64,000 bases of DNA from Thalassotalea sp. HSM 43 (GCF_004752005.1 NZ_CP038493.1:620001-684000), one strand, 5' to 3'. Shown: positions 28,166-39,600, numbered from the stretch's first letter. Program-made: numbers and translations. The notes: generated by a model not told the origin, from the letters alone.

Positions 28166-28225
28166 GGCTCAGTTAAAGGCTTAGTTAAAGGTTCAGTTAA
28201 AGGCTTAGTTAAAGAATTAGTTAAC
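28166..28225. repeat. 12-bp tandem repeat, five copies, after the lipoprotein stop
   Basis: Units GGCTCAGTTAAA, GGCTTAGTTAAA, GGTTCAGTTAAA, GGCTTAGTTAAA and GAATTAGTTAAC follow one another without gaps, starting 22 bases after the TAA stop. Confidence 0.9.
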
Positions 28226-28265
28226 GCGTATTTAAATCTAAATTCGCTCTTGAACAACAAAACAC

Positions 28266-28303
28266 AAAAAGCCCTCTGTCGTGATATACAGAGGGCTTTT
28301 TTT
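28266..28303. terminator. Bidirectional terminator between convergent genes
   Basis: A 14-bp perfect stem (AAAAAGCCCTCTGT at 28266-28279 with its complement at 28288-28301) and an 8-base loop, with A and T tracts on both sides. It can end both the lipoprotein transcript and the amidohydrolase transcript. Confidence 0.92.
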
Positions 28304-28328
28304 ACCGCGCAACTTTCTCAATAACGGC

Positions 28329-29774
28329 TTATAGCGCCTCGAATAGCACCCAAAACTCCTGCCACATACTTCTAGAGTCAATGGCCTGATCTCGTATTTG
28401 CTGCAATTGTTGCTGAGAATACCAAGTGCCATTTTTAACCACTGCGTCCGGCTCTTGTAATACGCTTAAATCCTTTATTGGATTTGATTTTGAATAGATA
28501 AAGTCCGCTCGATAGTTTGCTGCAACCGAGCCAATTTGGCTCGCCATATTTAGCGCTTTCGCCGGATTAGTGGTTGCTGCCTGCAAAACCTCATAGGGGG
28601 TTAACCCGGCTTGCTGTAAAAGCTGCATTTCATGATGGGTGGCGATGCCATGTGGCGACAACAAGACTCCAGAGTCAGAGCCAACCAATAAAGGCACGCC
28701 ACTTTGATGCAGTTGTTTGGTGATGGATATTAAAAAATTCAGTGTTTTTCTATTGTGTGCCGCCATATCGTCAGAGGCATTTAGCCAACGTTTGACCTGA
28801 TTATTTTTGGTTTCAAGGCGGATAATATCAGAGGTATAGTGTTGTGGCGTTTTGCTAAGATGATCCTGTTTGTCGCTACTTAACTTAGTCAGTTGCTGAA
28901 AAATATTCAGGGTTGGTGTGATGGCCACCTCAGTTGCCTTTAGCTCGGCAATAATCTGCGGTAATAGATCTGCGTCAAACTGATGATTTAGCGGCCCTTG
29001 ATAAATATCTTCTACATGCTCAAAAGACTGTAATCCGGTTAATGCAGACACTGGCATGGTACCTGATGCGTGCGGGCCATGTTTAGCAATAGGCATATTG
29101 AGCTTTTGCCCTTCCTCGACAATGGCGGTTAATGCTTGTTGATTAAGGTTTCCGTAGGCCTTTATTACATCGTACCCTTGCCGATGATAGGCTCTAACAG
29201 CCTCTCGAGCTTGCGCTGCTGTTGTCACGCTATGGTGCAAATAGGCATCCTCATAGGCAGAAATGATCGGGCTGCTGACAGTTGACGTGCTGCCAATTAA
29301 GCTGCCAGCGTTTACTTGCTCACGCCAAACCAATTGCTCAGCAACGCCATTCATAATGCGCACATGAGTGACGCCATGACTCAGCGTTAACGCGTACGAT
29401 GCTTTTTCATATATATGCACATGCATATCGATAAGGCCAGGGGTGAGGTAGCCACCGTTACCATCAATGTGAGTAAGCTCAGTTTGGCTGTTACTTGGTA
29501 ACTCATCGCTAACATCACTAACATGACTAACATTGTTAATGTCGGTGATAGCGGTGATCACACCGTTTTCAACGGTGACGATTTTGTCTCGATGAATGGT
29601 TTGCTTTTCAACATCAACGATATGCACGTTACTGAGCACAAAGCCGTTATGGGCAGAGGGATTTTCTTTGTTTGTGGTGTTGGTTGTGGTGTTGGTTGTG
29701 TTGCTGGTATTAGCGCTGTTTTGGGCACTGCAGCTTGCGGTACAGAATAATAATATGACGATAAAATATTTCAT
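28329..29774 (-). CDS. Lipoprotein amidohydrolase (imidazolonepropionase/prolidase-like)
   Basis: A 481-residue metal-dependent hydrolase of the amidohydrolase superfamily. Visible ligand motifs are His118 and His120 in GLIDMHVH, DVIKAYG (candidate carbamylated Lys), AKHGPHASG, SFEHVED and LVGSDSGV (Asp). The N-terminus is a lipoprotein signal (ILLFCTASC), then a low-complexity Asn/Thr linker encoded by a tandem repeat. Members of this group include Xaa-Pro-type dipeptidases and cyclic-amide hydrolases, so a peptide or amino-acid derivative outside the cytoplasm is a plausible substrate, which suits the neighbouring peptidases. AAGGAG lies 7 bases before the ATG. The substrate is not determined. 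Confidence 0.85.
   Translation of the reverse strand: MKYFIVILLFCTASCSAQNSANTSNTTNTTTNTTNKENPSAHNGFVLSNVHIVDVEKQTIHRDKIVTVENGVITAITDINNVSHVSDVSDELPSNSQTELTHIDGNGGYLTPGLIDMHVHIYEKASYALTLSHGVTHVRIMNGVAEQLVWREQVNAGSLIGSTSTVSSPIISAYEDAYLHHSVTTAAQAREAVRAYHRQGYDVIKAYGNLNQQALTAIVEEGQKLNMPIAKHGPHASGTMPVSALTGLQSFEHVEDIYQGPLNHQFDADLLPQIIAELKATEVAITPTLNIFQQLTKLSSDKQDHLSKTPQHYTSDIIRLETKNNQVKRWLNASDDMAAHNRKTLNFLISITKQLHQSGVPLLVGSDSGVLLSPHGIATHHEMQLLQQAGLTPYEVLQAATTNPAKALNMASQIGSVAANYRADFIYSKSNPIKDLSVLQEPDAVVKNGTWYSQQQLQQIRDQAIDSRSMWQEFWVLFEAL
29509..29535. repeat. 9-bp coding tandem repeat in the amidohydrolase gene
   Basis: CTAACATCA, CTAACATGA and CTAACATTG are adjacent 9-base units that encode a repeated three-residue pattern (VSH, VSD-like) in an N-terminal loop. 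The unit is a multiple of three, so it keeps the frame. Confidence 0.75.
29674..29709. repeat. 12-bp coding tandem repeat in the amidohydrolase linker
   Basis: GTGGTGTTGGTT occurs twice in a row (29674-29685 and 29686-29697), then a degenerate copy GTGTTGCTGGTA. On the coding strand it makes the Asn/Thr-rich linker behind the lipid anchor; copy-number change would lengthen the linker without a frameshift. Confidence 0.85.
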
Positions 29775-29866
29775 GGTTAACTCCTTAAACTCGATGTTTG
29801 AAGGTTACCGTGAATAAATTATTCGATCGTCCAATGTCATGTTTTTATCCGTCCAGTTTCTTGATT

Positions 29867-30964
29867 CTAGACCTCATTCGCCGATTTATATTGGCTTGGC
29901 GTTTGACCTGTGATGTGTTTGAACACCTTATTAAATGAGGCTTTCGAGCTAAATCCGGCATCTAGTGCAATGTCCGTCAAAGATTGTTTGTTGGCTTGGC
30001 GCAAGGCTTGACAAACATAGTCGACACGGTAGCCATTAATGTATTCATTAAAGGACTTTTTCGCACAGACATTGATCGCACGTGAGATATCTCGGGTTTG
30101 CAAACCCGTTAATTCGCTTACATCATTAAGTGTTAACCGTGGTGTCAAATACCAAGCATTGTTGCTCACTAAACGGTCTAATTCAACAAAGATTGCCGCA
30201 TAATCCCCTTCAGATTGCTGTGCACTCTCAGGCTGTTCTACAGGGTTTAGTGTTGCGTTTTCTGCGCGGCTTTTTACTCGATTTTCTTCCGTATTTTCTA
30301 CTGGTTTTTCTGATGCGTCTTGGCCAGTACGTGGCATCTTGTTCTGCAGTTGCAGTTTGACAATAATTAACATGGCGCTGATAAGCCAAATAAGGTTATT
30401 TAAACCTTGCCCAAACACATTAAGTTGCATCGGAATGGCATGTTGTAAGTTTAACCGCAACAGGTCGAGCAGATTAAACGTGGCGGTGATGGCTAAAATC
30501 CACATAAGCCAAGTTAAAGAAAACTCATCAGAGTCGGAGCGTTGCTGATCGAGTAAACGTTTATAGTTGAGCAACAACAGTACCGTTAACGACGCATACA
30601 CTATACGCCACACCGTGCCGATAGCGATGACCACTTCAACATACGCGGTGACCATTAAAACCGGCAATACCGGAAGTAAGTGCAGCAATTGCGATCTATT
30701 TAACCGCTTTTCAATGAGTAGCTTAATCGCCAAATAGCTGGCAGGCCCAAATAACATAATAAACACTGGGCTTATCAAATATATATCACGAGTAAGTCCT
30801 GTCTCTTCCATGATATTGATGCAAGAAGCAATTGCCGTCATCAATAGCAATAAGGCTACACCGCGATATTCATTGCCTTTGCTTTGCCATAGCAAAACCG
30901 CCCCCAAAATACCTATGGTGGTGATACCAGCCTGAATCAGATTAACAAAATTTAATTGTTCCAT
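29867..30964 (-). CDS. Membrane-bound AraC-family transcriptional regulator
   Basis: A 365-residue protein. Residues 1-210 contain about seven hydrophobic segments, a membrane sensor domain. A charged linker follows (about 215-250), then a C-terminal AraC-type double helix-turn-helix (about 270-362) with RLTLNDVSELTGLQTRDISRAIN and LTDIALDAGFSSKASFNKVFKHITGQTPSQY. Such regulators sense a signal at the membrane and bind DNA from there. The gene lies 92 bases upstream of the amidohydrolase gene on the same strand, so that gene is a likely target or co-transcribed partner. Wider control of the peptidase genes is possible but not shown. Confidence 0.9.
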   Translation of the reverse strand: MEQLNFVNLIQAGITTIGILGAVLLWQSKGNEYRGVALLLLMTAIASCINIMEETGLTRDIYLISPVFIMLFGPASYLAIKLLIEKRLNRSQLLHLLPVLPVLMVTAYVEVVIAIGTVWRIVYASLTVLLLLNYKRLLDQQRSDSDEFSLTWLMWILAITATFNLLDLLRLNLQHAIPMQLNVFGQGLNNLIWLISAMLIIVKLQLQNKMPRTGQDASEKPVENTEENRVKSRAENATLNPVEQPESAQQSEGDYAAIFVELDRLVSNNAWYLTPRLTLNDVSELTGLQTRDISRAINVCAKKSFNEYINGYRVDYVCQALRQANKQSLTDIALDAGFSSKASFNKVFKHITGQTPSQYKSANEV

Positions 30965-31130
30965 TTGAGCGATGCTCGTCCTTAGCGCTTGTGCCGTTTT
31001 AAGTCGACTTATGCCGTAATTTTTGCCGTAACGTTTGCCACGAAAAGTATGACATTCATGCCAACATTAACCCTTTGTATGGCGTCTGGTCAAATTTATA
31101 GAACATGGTTAGTTAACTGAAATTAAAGCA

Positions 31131-31160
31131 AAAAAAATCCGCAGACAAGCTACGGATTTT
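31131..31160 (-). terminator. Terminator of the receptor - S8 - pseudo-reprolysin operon
   Basis: On the minus strand AAAATCCG pairs with CGGATTTT around an 11-base loop, followed by a T run (read from 31141 down to 31131). It lies about 20 bases after the stop at 31181. Confidence 0.8.
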
Positions 31161-31180
31161 ATTCTAAAGGTTGTTATTTT

Positions 31181-33619
31181 TTAACGGTAACAACGACGTC
31201 TTGCTAGCAACAACAATAGCGGTGCAAAGCATAGACCTAGAGCTCCACCTGAGCTTGACTCTTCACGCTCAGGTTGCGCCATAAGGTTGACGGTAACCAC
31301 TTTTTCACCATCTAACATCGGGCTGTCAAATACCACGGTAAACGAGTTTTGTTCGCTTGCCTCACCTTTTCTTAGACGTCGAATGCTGATGGTTTTTTCC
31401 GTTTCTCCGGCTAAAAACTTAACGCTGTCATTGGTATGCACATAGTGAGTGCCCGCTAGTGCTGTATCATCAAACGTTTCAAAGTGAACCAAGATTTCAC
31501 CTTGGCTAGCATCATCACGGGTCAAGGTAATATTAGCGCTCGAAGCGTGATAATCGACATCAACAACCGCTGAGCGCAATGCAACGCGACCACTGGCAGC
31601 TTCATCATCACCAATAACCACTTCAGTTCGTTGCAGGTCGCCATCGACATCAGAGCTGATTTCAACATAAAAATTGCGATTCGTGGCGTTTTGATAATCA
31701 TCGCCAATCAACTCAATTTCAATCATTTTGCTGCTATCGTTTTCGCCAAAGACCACATAACCACTGTCACCAACAAAATCGCTGCCCTCTTTCGCCGTGC
31801 CTTCAACCACGTTGTAACGAATCATTTGCGAACCGACAAAATCGCCGCTTCGAGTTAATTCAATGACAGCGGCTTGGTCGCTCTCATTTACAACAATAGA
31901 ATCACTGGCAAAATCAAATCGACCAGGCTGCTCAGAATCGTTATCCTGAATGATAAGCTTAGACACCGTACCTGACTCTACCGTCAATCGCTTGGCAAAG
32001 TTTAAGGCGAGATCTATGGTGGCATTTTTACGATACACATCGTTATCAATAATGCGTACCTTAACTTCAGCTTCTTTTTCACCTGCGGCAAATTCTGCGC
32101 GAGGGAATCCTTGAGCAAAATCAACACCAGCAACCGCAGAGCCTGGGTTGCCTTTACTGATCGCAGCTACTTCGACGCTGGCGCTTTCTGAGATATCGCC
32201 ATCGCGGACCAAGGTCACCGTCGCCCATTGTTGACTTTCATTCGCCAGATTGATCACTGACTTAAATGAAACCACAGAGCTTGTCTCTGGTCGCTGACCG
32301 TTGTTGGCCATACCAGGTAGTGTTTCACTAACAACTTTTACGTTATTGTTTCGCTCATCACCACACGCTTCACCTTTGTAGGTAACAGTAGGTGATGACA
32401 ATACCGGCAACGGGTAATTATCGTGCCCATAATAGGTGTTCATTATGGTTGGATGGCCGTTACAGCTGCTCGCGTGAGCATAATCACTGATACCACCAAA
32501 GTCCATGCGGCGGTTCGCTGGCAAGACCGGGTTATCTTTATAATACTGACGGTGTGCACGCGCCATGTTATGAATAAAGAACCAACGACTGGTAAAGGTA
32601 TTGCGACAAGACTGTTTATTACCGCCTAATAACGTACCGTATAGAGTATCGGCGCGCTCTTCTTCATCATCAAGAACAAATTTCGGTAAACCGATATCGT
32701 CCAATTCATATTCTTGGCGTAAAATACCACAGAAAAATCCAGCGCCAGCAATCCATGAACCAACGTAATCGACACCGAAATCCATCAGGTATTCACGCAG
32801 GTTTTCAGCCCCCTCTAAATCACCGAACATGAATTCTCGACCGGCAATATAGTCACGGCTGTTGGTACCTTGATCGAAGAATCGAGCATCTTGTCGTTCG
32901 ATAAATACCGGATTCAGATAGAAGTTGATACCACTGTTATCTAAAATATCTTGTACTTGATAGTGAGAATACAATATCGATGCTCGCATACCCAAACGGC
33001 CATAAGTTGCTTCAAGCAAATGGGTATATACATATCCAACATCAACATTTAAGCTGGTTAAAGGATCGGCGGCAACCGGCTCAGCACCGTTAACCAACAG
33101 CTCACCTTTGTTTGGTATACGCCAATCGGCTGTAAACCATGCACTACCGCCAACCGCTACATGCGGCATTAAGGTGTAGGCATTAACGCCATTACTGACA
33201 TCACCAAACCAGCGAGTATCATCACCTCGGATCAAACGCAGAAAGTGGCCTTGTTCATTCTCACCATACAGATGCAACAAACCGTATTTATACTCGGTTC
33301 GAGTATTGAATGAAAACTGCTCACCATCAACACTGAAGGTTAATAGGTCGGCACCGGCAACAACGTGTTCATTGAACAAGTCGTATGCCGCAGTTAATAA
33401 TTCAAACGGGTTTTCTAGCTCAGAGTCGGCATCACCATTGCTAGGTAAAATACCTGCATCGGTAAACACAGGATCGCTAAATTGATCCTCTCCGACATGG
33501 TTATAGTTTTGCTCTGGAAATTTATATTCCGCATCGTCGCTGCTATTCGCCAACGCTGTGCCACTATGCATAGCGAATGCGACTGATAAAGCGATTCCGG
33601 TTAGTTTTTTATAATTCAT
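31181..33619 (-). CDS. GlyGly-CTERM protein: inactive reprolysin-like domain plus Calx-beta repeats
   Basis: An 812-residue exported protein with signal peptide (GIALSVAFAMHSGTALA). The N-terminal half (about 60-445) follows the zinc reprolysin-like metallopeptidase pattern: a VDVGYVYTHLLEA-type start, SGINFYLNPVFIER, VDYVGSW with FFCGIL, then HPTIM, LSSPTVTYKGEACG and VKVVSETLPGMAN. At the expected HExxHxxGxxH position it has His350-Asn-Met-Ala-Arg-Ala-His356, so the catalytic Glu and the second zinc His are absent. Three Calx-beta-like domains follow (about 450-778), then a GlyGly-CTERM tail (SSSGGA, hydrophobic helix, ARRR). It is the third gene of its operon. I choose the ATG at 33619 (GGAG 7 bases before); 33622 is also possible. 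It is likely a surface binding or decoy protein. Confidence 0.8.
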   Translation of the reverse strand: MNYKKLTGIALSVAFAMHSGTALANSSDDAEYKFPEQNYNHVGEDQFSDPVFTDAGILPSNGDADSELENPFELLTAAYDLFNEHVVAGADLLTFSVDGEQFSFNTRTEYKYGLLHLYGENEQGHFLRLIRGDDTRWFGDVSNGVNAYTLMPHVAVGGSAWFTADWRIPNKGELLVNGAEPVAADPLTSLNVDVGYVYTHLLEATYGRLGMRASILYSHYQVQDILDNSGINFYLNPVFIERQDARFFDQGTNSRDYIAGREFMFGDLEGAENLREYLMDFGVDYVGSWIAGAGFFCGILRQEYELDDIGLPKFVLDDEEERADTLYGTLLGGNKQSCRNTFTSRWFFIHNMARAHRQYYKDNPVLPANRRMDFGGISDYAHASSCNGHPTIMNTYYGHDNYPLPVLSSPTVTYKGEACGDERNNNVKVVSETLPGMANNGQRPETSSVVSFKSVINLANESQQWATVTLVRDGDISESASVEVAAISKGNPGSAVAGVDFAQGFPRAEFAAGEKEAEVKVRIIDNDVYRKNATIDLALNFAKRLTVESGTVSKLIIQDNDSEQPGRFDFASDSIVVNESDQAAVIELTRSGDFVGSQMIRYNVVEGTAKEGSDFVGDSGYVVFGENDSSKMIEIELIGDDYQNATNRNFYVEISSDVDGDLQRTEVVIGDDEAASGRVALRSAVVDVDYHASSANITLTRDDASQGEILVHFETFDDTALAGTHYVHTNDSVKFLAGETEKTISIRRLRKGEASEQNSFTVVFDSPMLDGEKVVTVNLMAQPEREESSSGGALGLCFAPLLLLLARRRCYR

Positions 33620-33633
33620 CATTATTCTCCACA

Positions 33634-33653
33634 AGGGCAGCTAACGCTGCCCT
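33634..33653 (-). other. Intercistronic hairpin between S8 and pseudo-reprolysin genes
   Basis: AGGGCAGC and GCTGCCCT form an 8-bp stem with a TAAC loop, directly after the S8 stop and before the next ribosome site. There is no U-tract, so it looks like an mRNA stabiliser or processing site rather than a terminator. Confidence 0.6.
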
Positions 33654-33660
33654 ATTCGCT

Positions 33661-36600
33661 TTAACCTTTAATAGCTTTTAAACGTACTGCTGCCAATAGG
33701 CTGAACAGCAACATCCAAACACCGAAACTACCACCTGAAGAATCATCTGAGTCTGGCTCTTTTTCTTTGATTTCTTCTTCTGTTGACGTTTCATCACTGT
33801 CCTTGCTGGTGCTGCAATCAGCACCGTCAAAGCCAGCAACCGCAAGCACGGTCACGTCAATGGTCGCTGTGGCGCGATCTTCATTGTTAAAGTCATCAAC
33901 CACTTCAACTTCAATTTGCGTGTCACCGGTGAATGAGCAGTTAGCATCAATGGTTAACATTGAACCAGACACTTTGCCATCAACAGACAGATTCAAATTA
34001 TCATTGTATGCACTGATGGTATTCGAGGTGACATTTGAATCGGCATAGAATACCGGTACATCAATACTGCTACCTTGATTCAGTACCACACTATTGAAGT
34101 TACCAATGGTTATTTGGCTTGGCACATTAACGATATAGGTTTGATCGACAACCGAGCCACCCACCGCTGATTCAATGTTCAATTCAAGTTGCTCACCGGC
34201 ACTTTGATCATCGACACGTACCCAGAAACTAAAGTCTGATGCACTGTAGTCTGGACCGTAGTAGTCATAACAAATAACCAGATCGTCATGAATGACCTCT
34301 TCAACATTATTGAAGGCAAAGAACTCACGTCTTGGCGCTTTAATCAAACCAAAGAAATGGATATCCGACTCAATGCCTTGAAAACCAATGACATCGCTGC
34401 GATTAAAGTTGGCATCTGGCGCCATCATATCGACGTTGTCGTAGGCAAAAATAAGCTCGTATTTACCCGGTAAATGCGAATGCTCTAAATCAAACCACGC
34501 TTGGAAATCAACGTTATCATCTAAACGAACGCCAGCGTCTTGCGTATGGGCATTATCCCATTCGATCATCGCTTTGTATTCGATGCCATCGGCGAACAAT
34601 GCCATGGTCATACCTTCGACTACGTCCGGGCTTTCACCGATCAGGAGATCGCGACCAGATTTCAATGCAACGGTTTGCTCATAAGTCACACCTTTTCGCA
34701 TAAGCGGCGCAATTAAAATTTCATTATTTGGCCAAACTAGTGGACTGAAGAATTTGGTATCTAAAAATGAGCCCATGCCGGCAGAGACATAACCACGTGG
34801 CGATACTTTAAATTCACTATGACGACGAGGACCATCATATAGGCCAACGTCATAACCACGACTGTCGAAATAGAACAATCTTTCTAAATCAACATAGGTG
34901 TCTTCGCCCCACATGTTACGAGCATACAGCGGATTTAGCTTAGCCAAATCAACATAGCCACCATTAGGGCTTGAACCATCGTAATAGGTACCAACCGCTG
35001 GCGTACGACATTGCGCACTGTATCTATGGCTACCATCAATCACATATGGATGATTGCTGTTTTTCGGGTCTTGCGGATCGATGTTGGTGGTCATCACATA
35101 ACCTTTACCAAGACGATGCGTATTAGGTTGATATAGAGACAGCTCCATACCTTCACCATTTTCCATCTCCTGATAACCGGTGACAAAACGGCCATCACCA
35201 CTGATGGCACCACGCACATAGGTGATACCTTCAGGTAAATCGACTTTCAGACTTACCGGGCGATCGTAGCCCGACATATTTTGCGCAACATCCAAGTTCA
35301 CTTTCATATAGCTGCCAGGTGCTGCAGATACAACATTGTCTTGCAGCTCAAGGGCGCGAGTACGCTCGAAGCTAATCGATACGGGGTCATCTTCTCGATA
35401 CAAACGTACCGGCACGGTGCCCATATCGGCAGCTGTGGCAAATTCATTGGAGAATAACTCAACCACGGCAAAACGTGCTTCATGCTTTTTCATCGGCAAG
35501 CTGTATACAAGATCCAGTTGCAGCGCACCTTGTGCTGGGTTAGCTGTTTGTGGCGCATCTAAAATCATGTGGCTTGATAGATCGTCTGATACCACAGATA
35601 CCGCGTAATCATAGGTATCCAATAACCATGACGAATAACCAGGGAAGCTATCGTTCACGTTTTGCATTAATACCCAATAACGACCAGGCTGTGGATCCAT
35701 GATGTAACAGAAGTTACGCAGGTTCTCTGCCATAGAGGCACAGGTTCCTTCGTGTTCAAAGTCTAATTGACCCGGATTGATCATATCGCGACCAACCGCC
35801 ATCATCAGCGTACCTTGTGCAGCTTGTAACTCAGGTAAAGAATGCGCATTGGTGGCTACTTTTCCTAACACATCAATGGCCAGCATTTTGGTGTTTTCTG
35901 GCACATCAACCCAAATCAATTTGGCCGATTTTTCTTTATGAGCGGTTGCAAAGTCAAAGTTAAGCTTGGTCTCATCGAGTGGTAGTTCAACTCGACCTAA
36001 CCATGTTTGACCATAGCCAGTGCTGGCTTGCAACTCAATCACACCACTGCCAGATTTAGCAAGTTCGCCGTGGTCATCAGTATTGATGTATTGGATATTT
36101 TCTTGGTGATATACCTTTGAGATCATGCTGTCAGTTGACATCGATGGCATGCTTAAATCCACAGGATATCGACCTGTCTCAGATGACGCTTGTGCCTGAA
36201 TCAAGGTTGGTAATGAGTCATTATCTAATGACACACCCACAGGTAAACGAACGTCAGGAATACTGATATCATCAGCAACAAGGCGCACTTCACCACCGGT
36301 GTAACCGGTACCATTAGTGACATTGTCAGACTGGTCTTGGGCAATACTGCGATCAATTTTAGCGGTGAACATGATAGTGATGGTCTCGCCTTCACTCAAT
36401 TCAAAGCTATCCACTGATGAGCTAATTTGTACTGCAGCATCAAGCTTCTCAATATTCACCGTCCAACGACCTGCGCGTTTCGCGGTAAAGGTACGTAACC
36501 AGGTACACACTTCAGGGCAGCTACCATCAAACATGTATGGCATATTCAATTGGCGAGCATCGCCACCAGCGCTTGGGTTTGCCGCAATCATATTATCGAG

Positions 36601-39600
36601 CGACTCATCAAGTACCAAACCAGAGTTAATCGCTGATTTTAGATTGATAATACCGGTACCAACATGCCATGAACTGACGTTGATAACTTTCAAGTATTGA
36701 GCGATTTCGATCATCACCAATACACCATCTTCGTCGTAGATTAGCTCGCCATTTTCATCCGTTGCAGGCACTAAACCAACCGATTTAATATGATCTGGAT
36801 TATTTTCATCATAATCATTTTCATTCATGTAAACGGTACGGTAAGCCACTTCACCAGAGGTCATGGTAAGCGCTGATTCACGTTCGTGTTGAGTCCACTC
36901 TGGGCGAACTTGTTTTAGAATAGCCAATGTACCAGCAACAACTGGTGTAGCCATTGACGTACCACTGTTAAACGCCCAATCTGCAGAATTCCAACCTTTG
37001 TCTAAAATCGCATTATCAGTCCATGGAGCATAGATATTTACACCAGGCGCCATCACTTGCACCGGCATTAAATCTTCTTGATAGTAATGCGGACCTTTTG
37101 AGGTAAAGTTGGCTAAGGTGTTGTTAATACGCTCGTCGTCTTCATTAATAGGCACAACTTCAACAGTTTGTGACGATAAGGTAATGCGACGATCTTTTTG
37201 CAGTTCCGTCAGGCTCGATGGTACATCACCACCTTTAAAGAACGGCGCGAAGTCAGTTACCCAAGAGTCAAAACGCACATTTACAAACGGGATGTTCGCA
37301 GGGAATTGATACACACTGCCGTATGTTTCCACATCGTTATAGACCACTATCGATGCCTGCATTTCATCGCTTGCACGGCCGGCTAGTTCGGCATCGCGCT
37401 CAGCAACTTCAATAACGTTTTTACTCTTTTGTAAATAGCTGATGTTGTTACCGTTACCACGGGCACAAAAGACTACAGCATTATCAAAATCGAAAAGCTG
37501 TTGCGGGTTATGCGGATCACGCCATTCGTGCAAGTTTTCACAATAACGGTCACCTTCAAATACACGCATTTCAGGCTGCAAGCCAACTGCGCGTGATTGC
37601 ACGCTTGAGTCAGGTGTCTTGCTCGAACCTTTAAACGTTGGTGCTGGCGCTTTGTAATCGGTGATCACTGGGCGATTGGCAATAACACCAAAGCTATCCG
37701 TTGATGCGCCTGGGCCTGTGCTGTTTTCATAGATACTGTAATCAACATCACGATCCGCTGGCGCTCTAACGCGACATTGGCCTAGCGTAGGCTCATCAAT
37801 GGTTGAGTTTTCGCCATCACCATCTCTATCTTCTGGTACACAGTTTTCTTCTTCGCTGTCTTTACAAGAGTCACCATCCCAATAAACGATGGCGTTTTTG
37901 TTATTCCAAGTGAAGCCATTGTTGAATTCGGTTTCCATGTACGGTTCAACACCGTAAGCACAAACCACACCTTTAGAACCGCCAAGTCGCCCACGATAAT
38001 TAGGGTGAGCATCATCTACTTCGACATCAGGGCAATAAAAACGTTGTTTGCTTTTTTGCTCATAAGGCGAGCCAGCATCTGTTAATGATGGGAATATCAC
38101 ATCATCATTACTAAGACAGATTGATTCTCGGGTTGTGTAGTTAGTTGGAACGTTACGGTTGATATCTAAACAACCCCACTCTTGACCAGAACCCACTTCG
38201 TCTTGTGCGACCCATTCGGTACCAATCAAACAATTGGCAGGATCTTTTTGATCCGGTAAGTCATCAATCTCAAAACTGTCACATGATAGGGTATCTGGAT
38301 CACGGAACTCATCGTCCTTACATTCCAGATAACACAGATCATCGTCAAGCATTTCATAGCCAACTTTACACACTGGACCTTCTGAACAATCATCTTCAAC
38401 ACAGGCCCCCATGAACTCGCCTAACACAGCGCGACCATCTTCATGATGACCAGAAATGTTGTACCATGCTTGACTCAAGTTGATAGGAAATTCTTCACCA
38501 TCGATACTTGCCGGAACAACCGAACCGGTTGTCATTCTATCGTCAGAGGTTGTGCGTTCACGACGGTTAGTTTGCGTCGCACCAACGGTCATTATCCAAG
38601 GCGCAGCATGTTTCACCGACCCTTGATAGCCATTGTTACCGGCAGAAACTGCGATGTGCATGCCCGATTCACGAGCAGATAAAAACGCCTGACCTAATGG
38701 ATTCTCCCAGGCATCGTATGGCGCACCACCCAATGACCAGTTCATTACATCAACACCATCTTCAATCGCATCTTCTAATGCTTCGACCATAACGTCGGCA
38801 AGACAACCGGCATAACCCGAGTTACTGTTGGCTGAAATACACACTTGATAAGCAATGATGTTGGCGCGTGGCGCGACACCACTGACATTACCAATTGGCT
38901 GTTCAGAGGCTTTTAAGCCTGGACCTTCAATGGCGCGATATAAGTGATGAACATCTTTAATGGCATTACCGGCAGCGGTACCTGCGGTATGTGAACCGTG
39001 ACCCGCATGATCTTCACCTACTGGTGGAACTGCGTAATAACGGCCATTCTCAGAATGTAAATCAGCATAAGATAATTCACGCTCTTCGAGCATGTGATTG
39101 ATCAAATCAGTTTTACTGTATTGGTCTGTTAAACGTTCATATGAACGAACACCAATAAGCTTGTCATTACACATGTGCTCAAAGCCATGCTTATTACAAT
39201 CACCGACATAGTTACCTTCGCCCCATGGATTAACATGGTCATATAGTTCAACAGCTTCCCATGTAACGCCGCTATCATCGGTATAAAAACGTTGGCCACC
39301 AAAATCGACAAACGATGGGTGGTCGGTATTGATACCGGTATCACTGACGCCAACGATGATGCCTTCACCTTTAGCACCCAATTCCCAAATATGGTGGGTG
39401 TTGATGATATCGTGAGCACCAGTAACATCGTTGTCAGCATTAACCAGCGTTTGTACTTGATGGGCTGTAACACGATGAATATTTTTAACCGATGCAAGCT
39501 CCGCTAAATGCGCCGCTTGTTGTTGCGTTAGCACGACAGTAATGGCGTTGATCGCCGTATCATATGAGGTTTCCGCTTCAAGTTCATAACCTAAGCTGCT

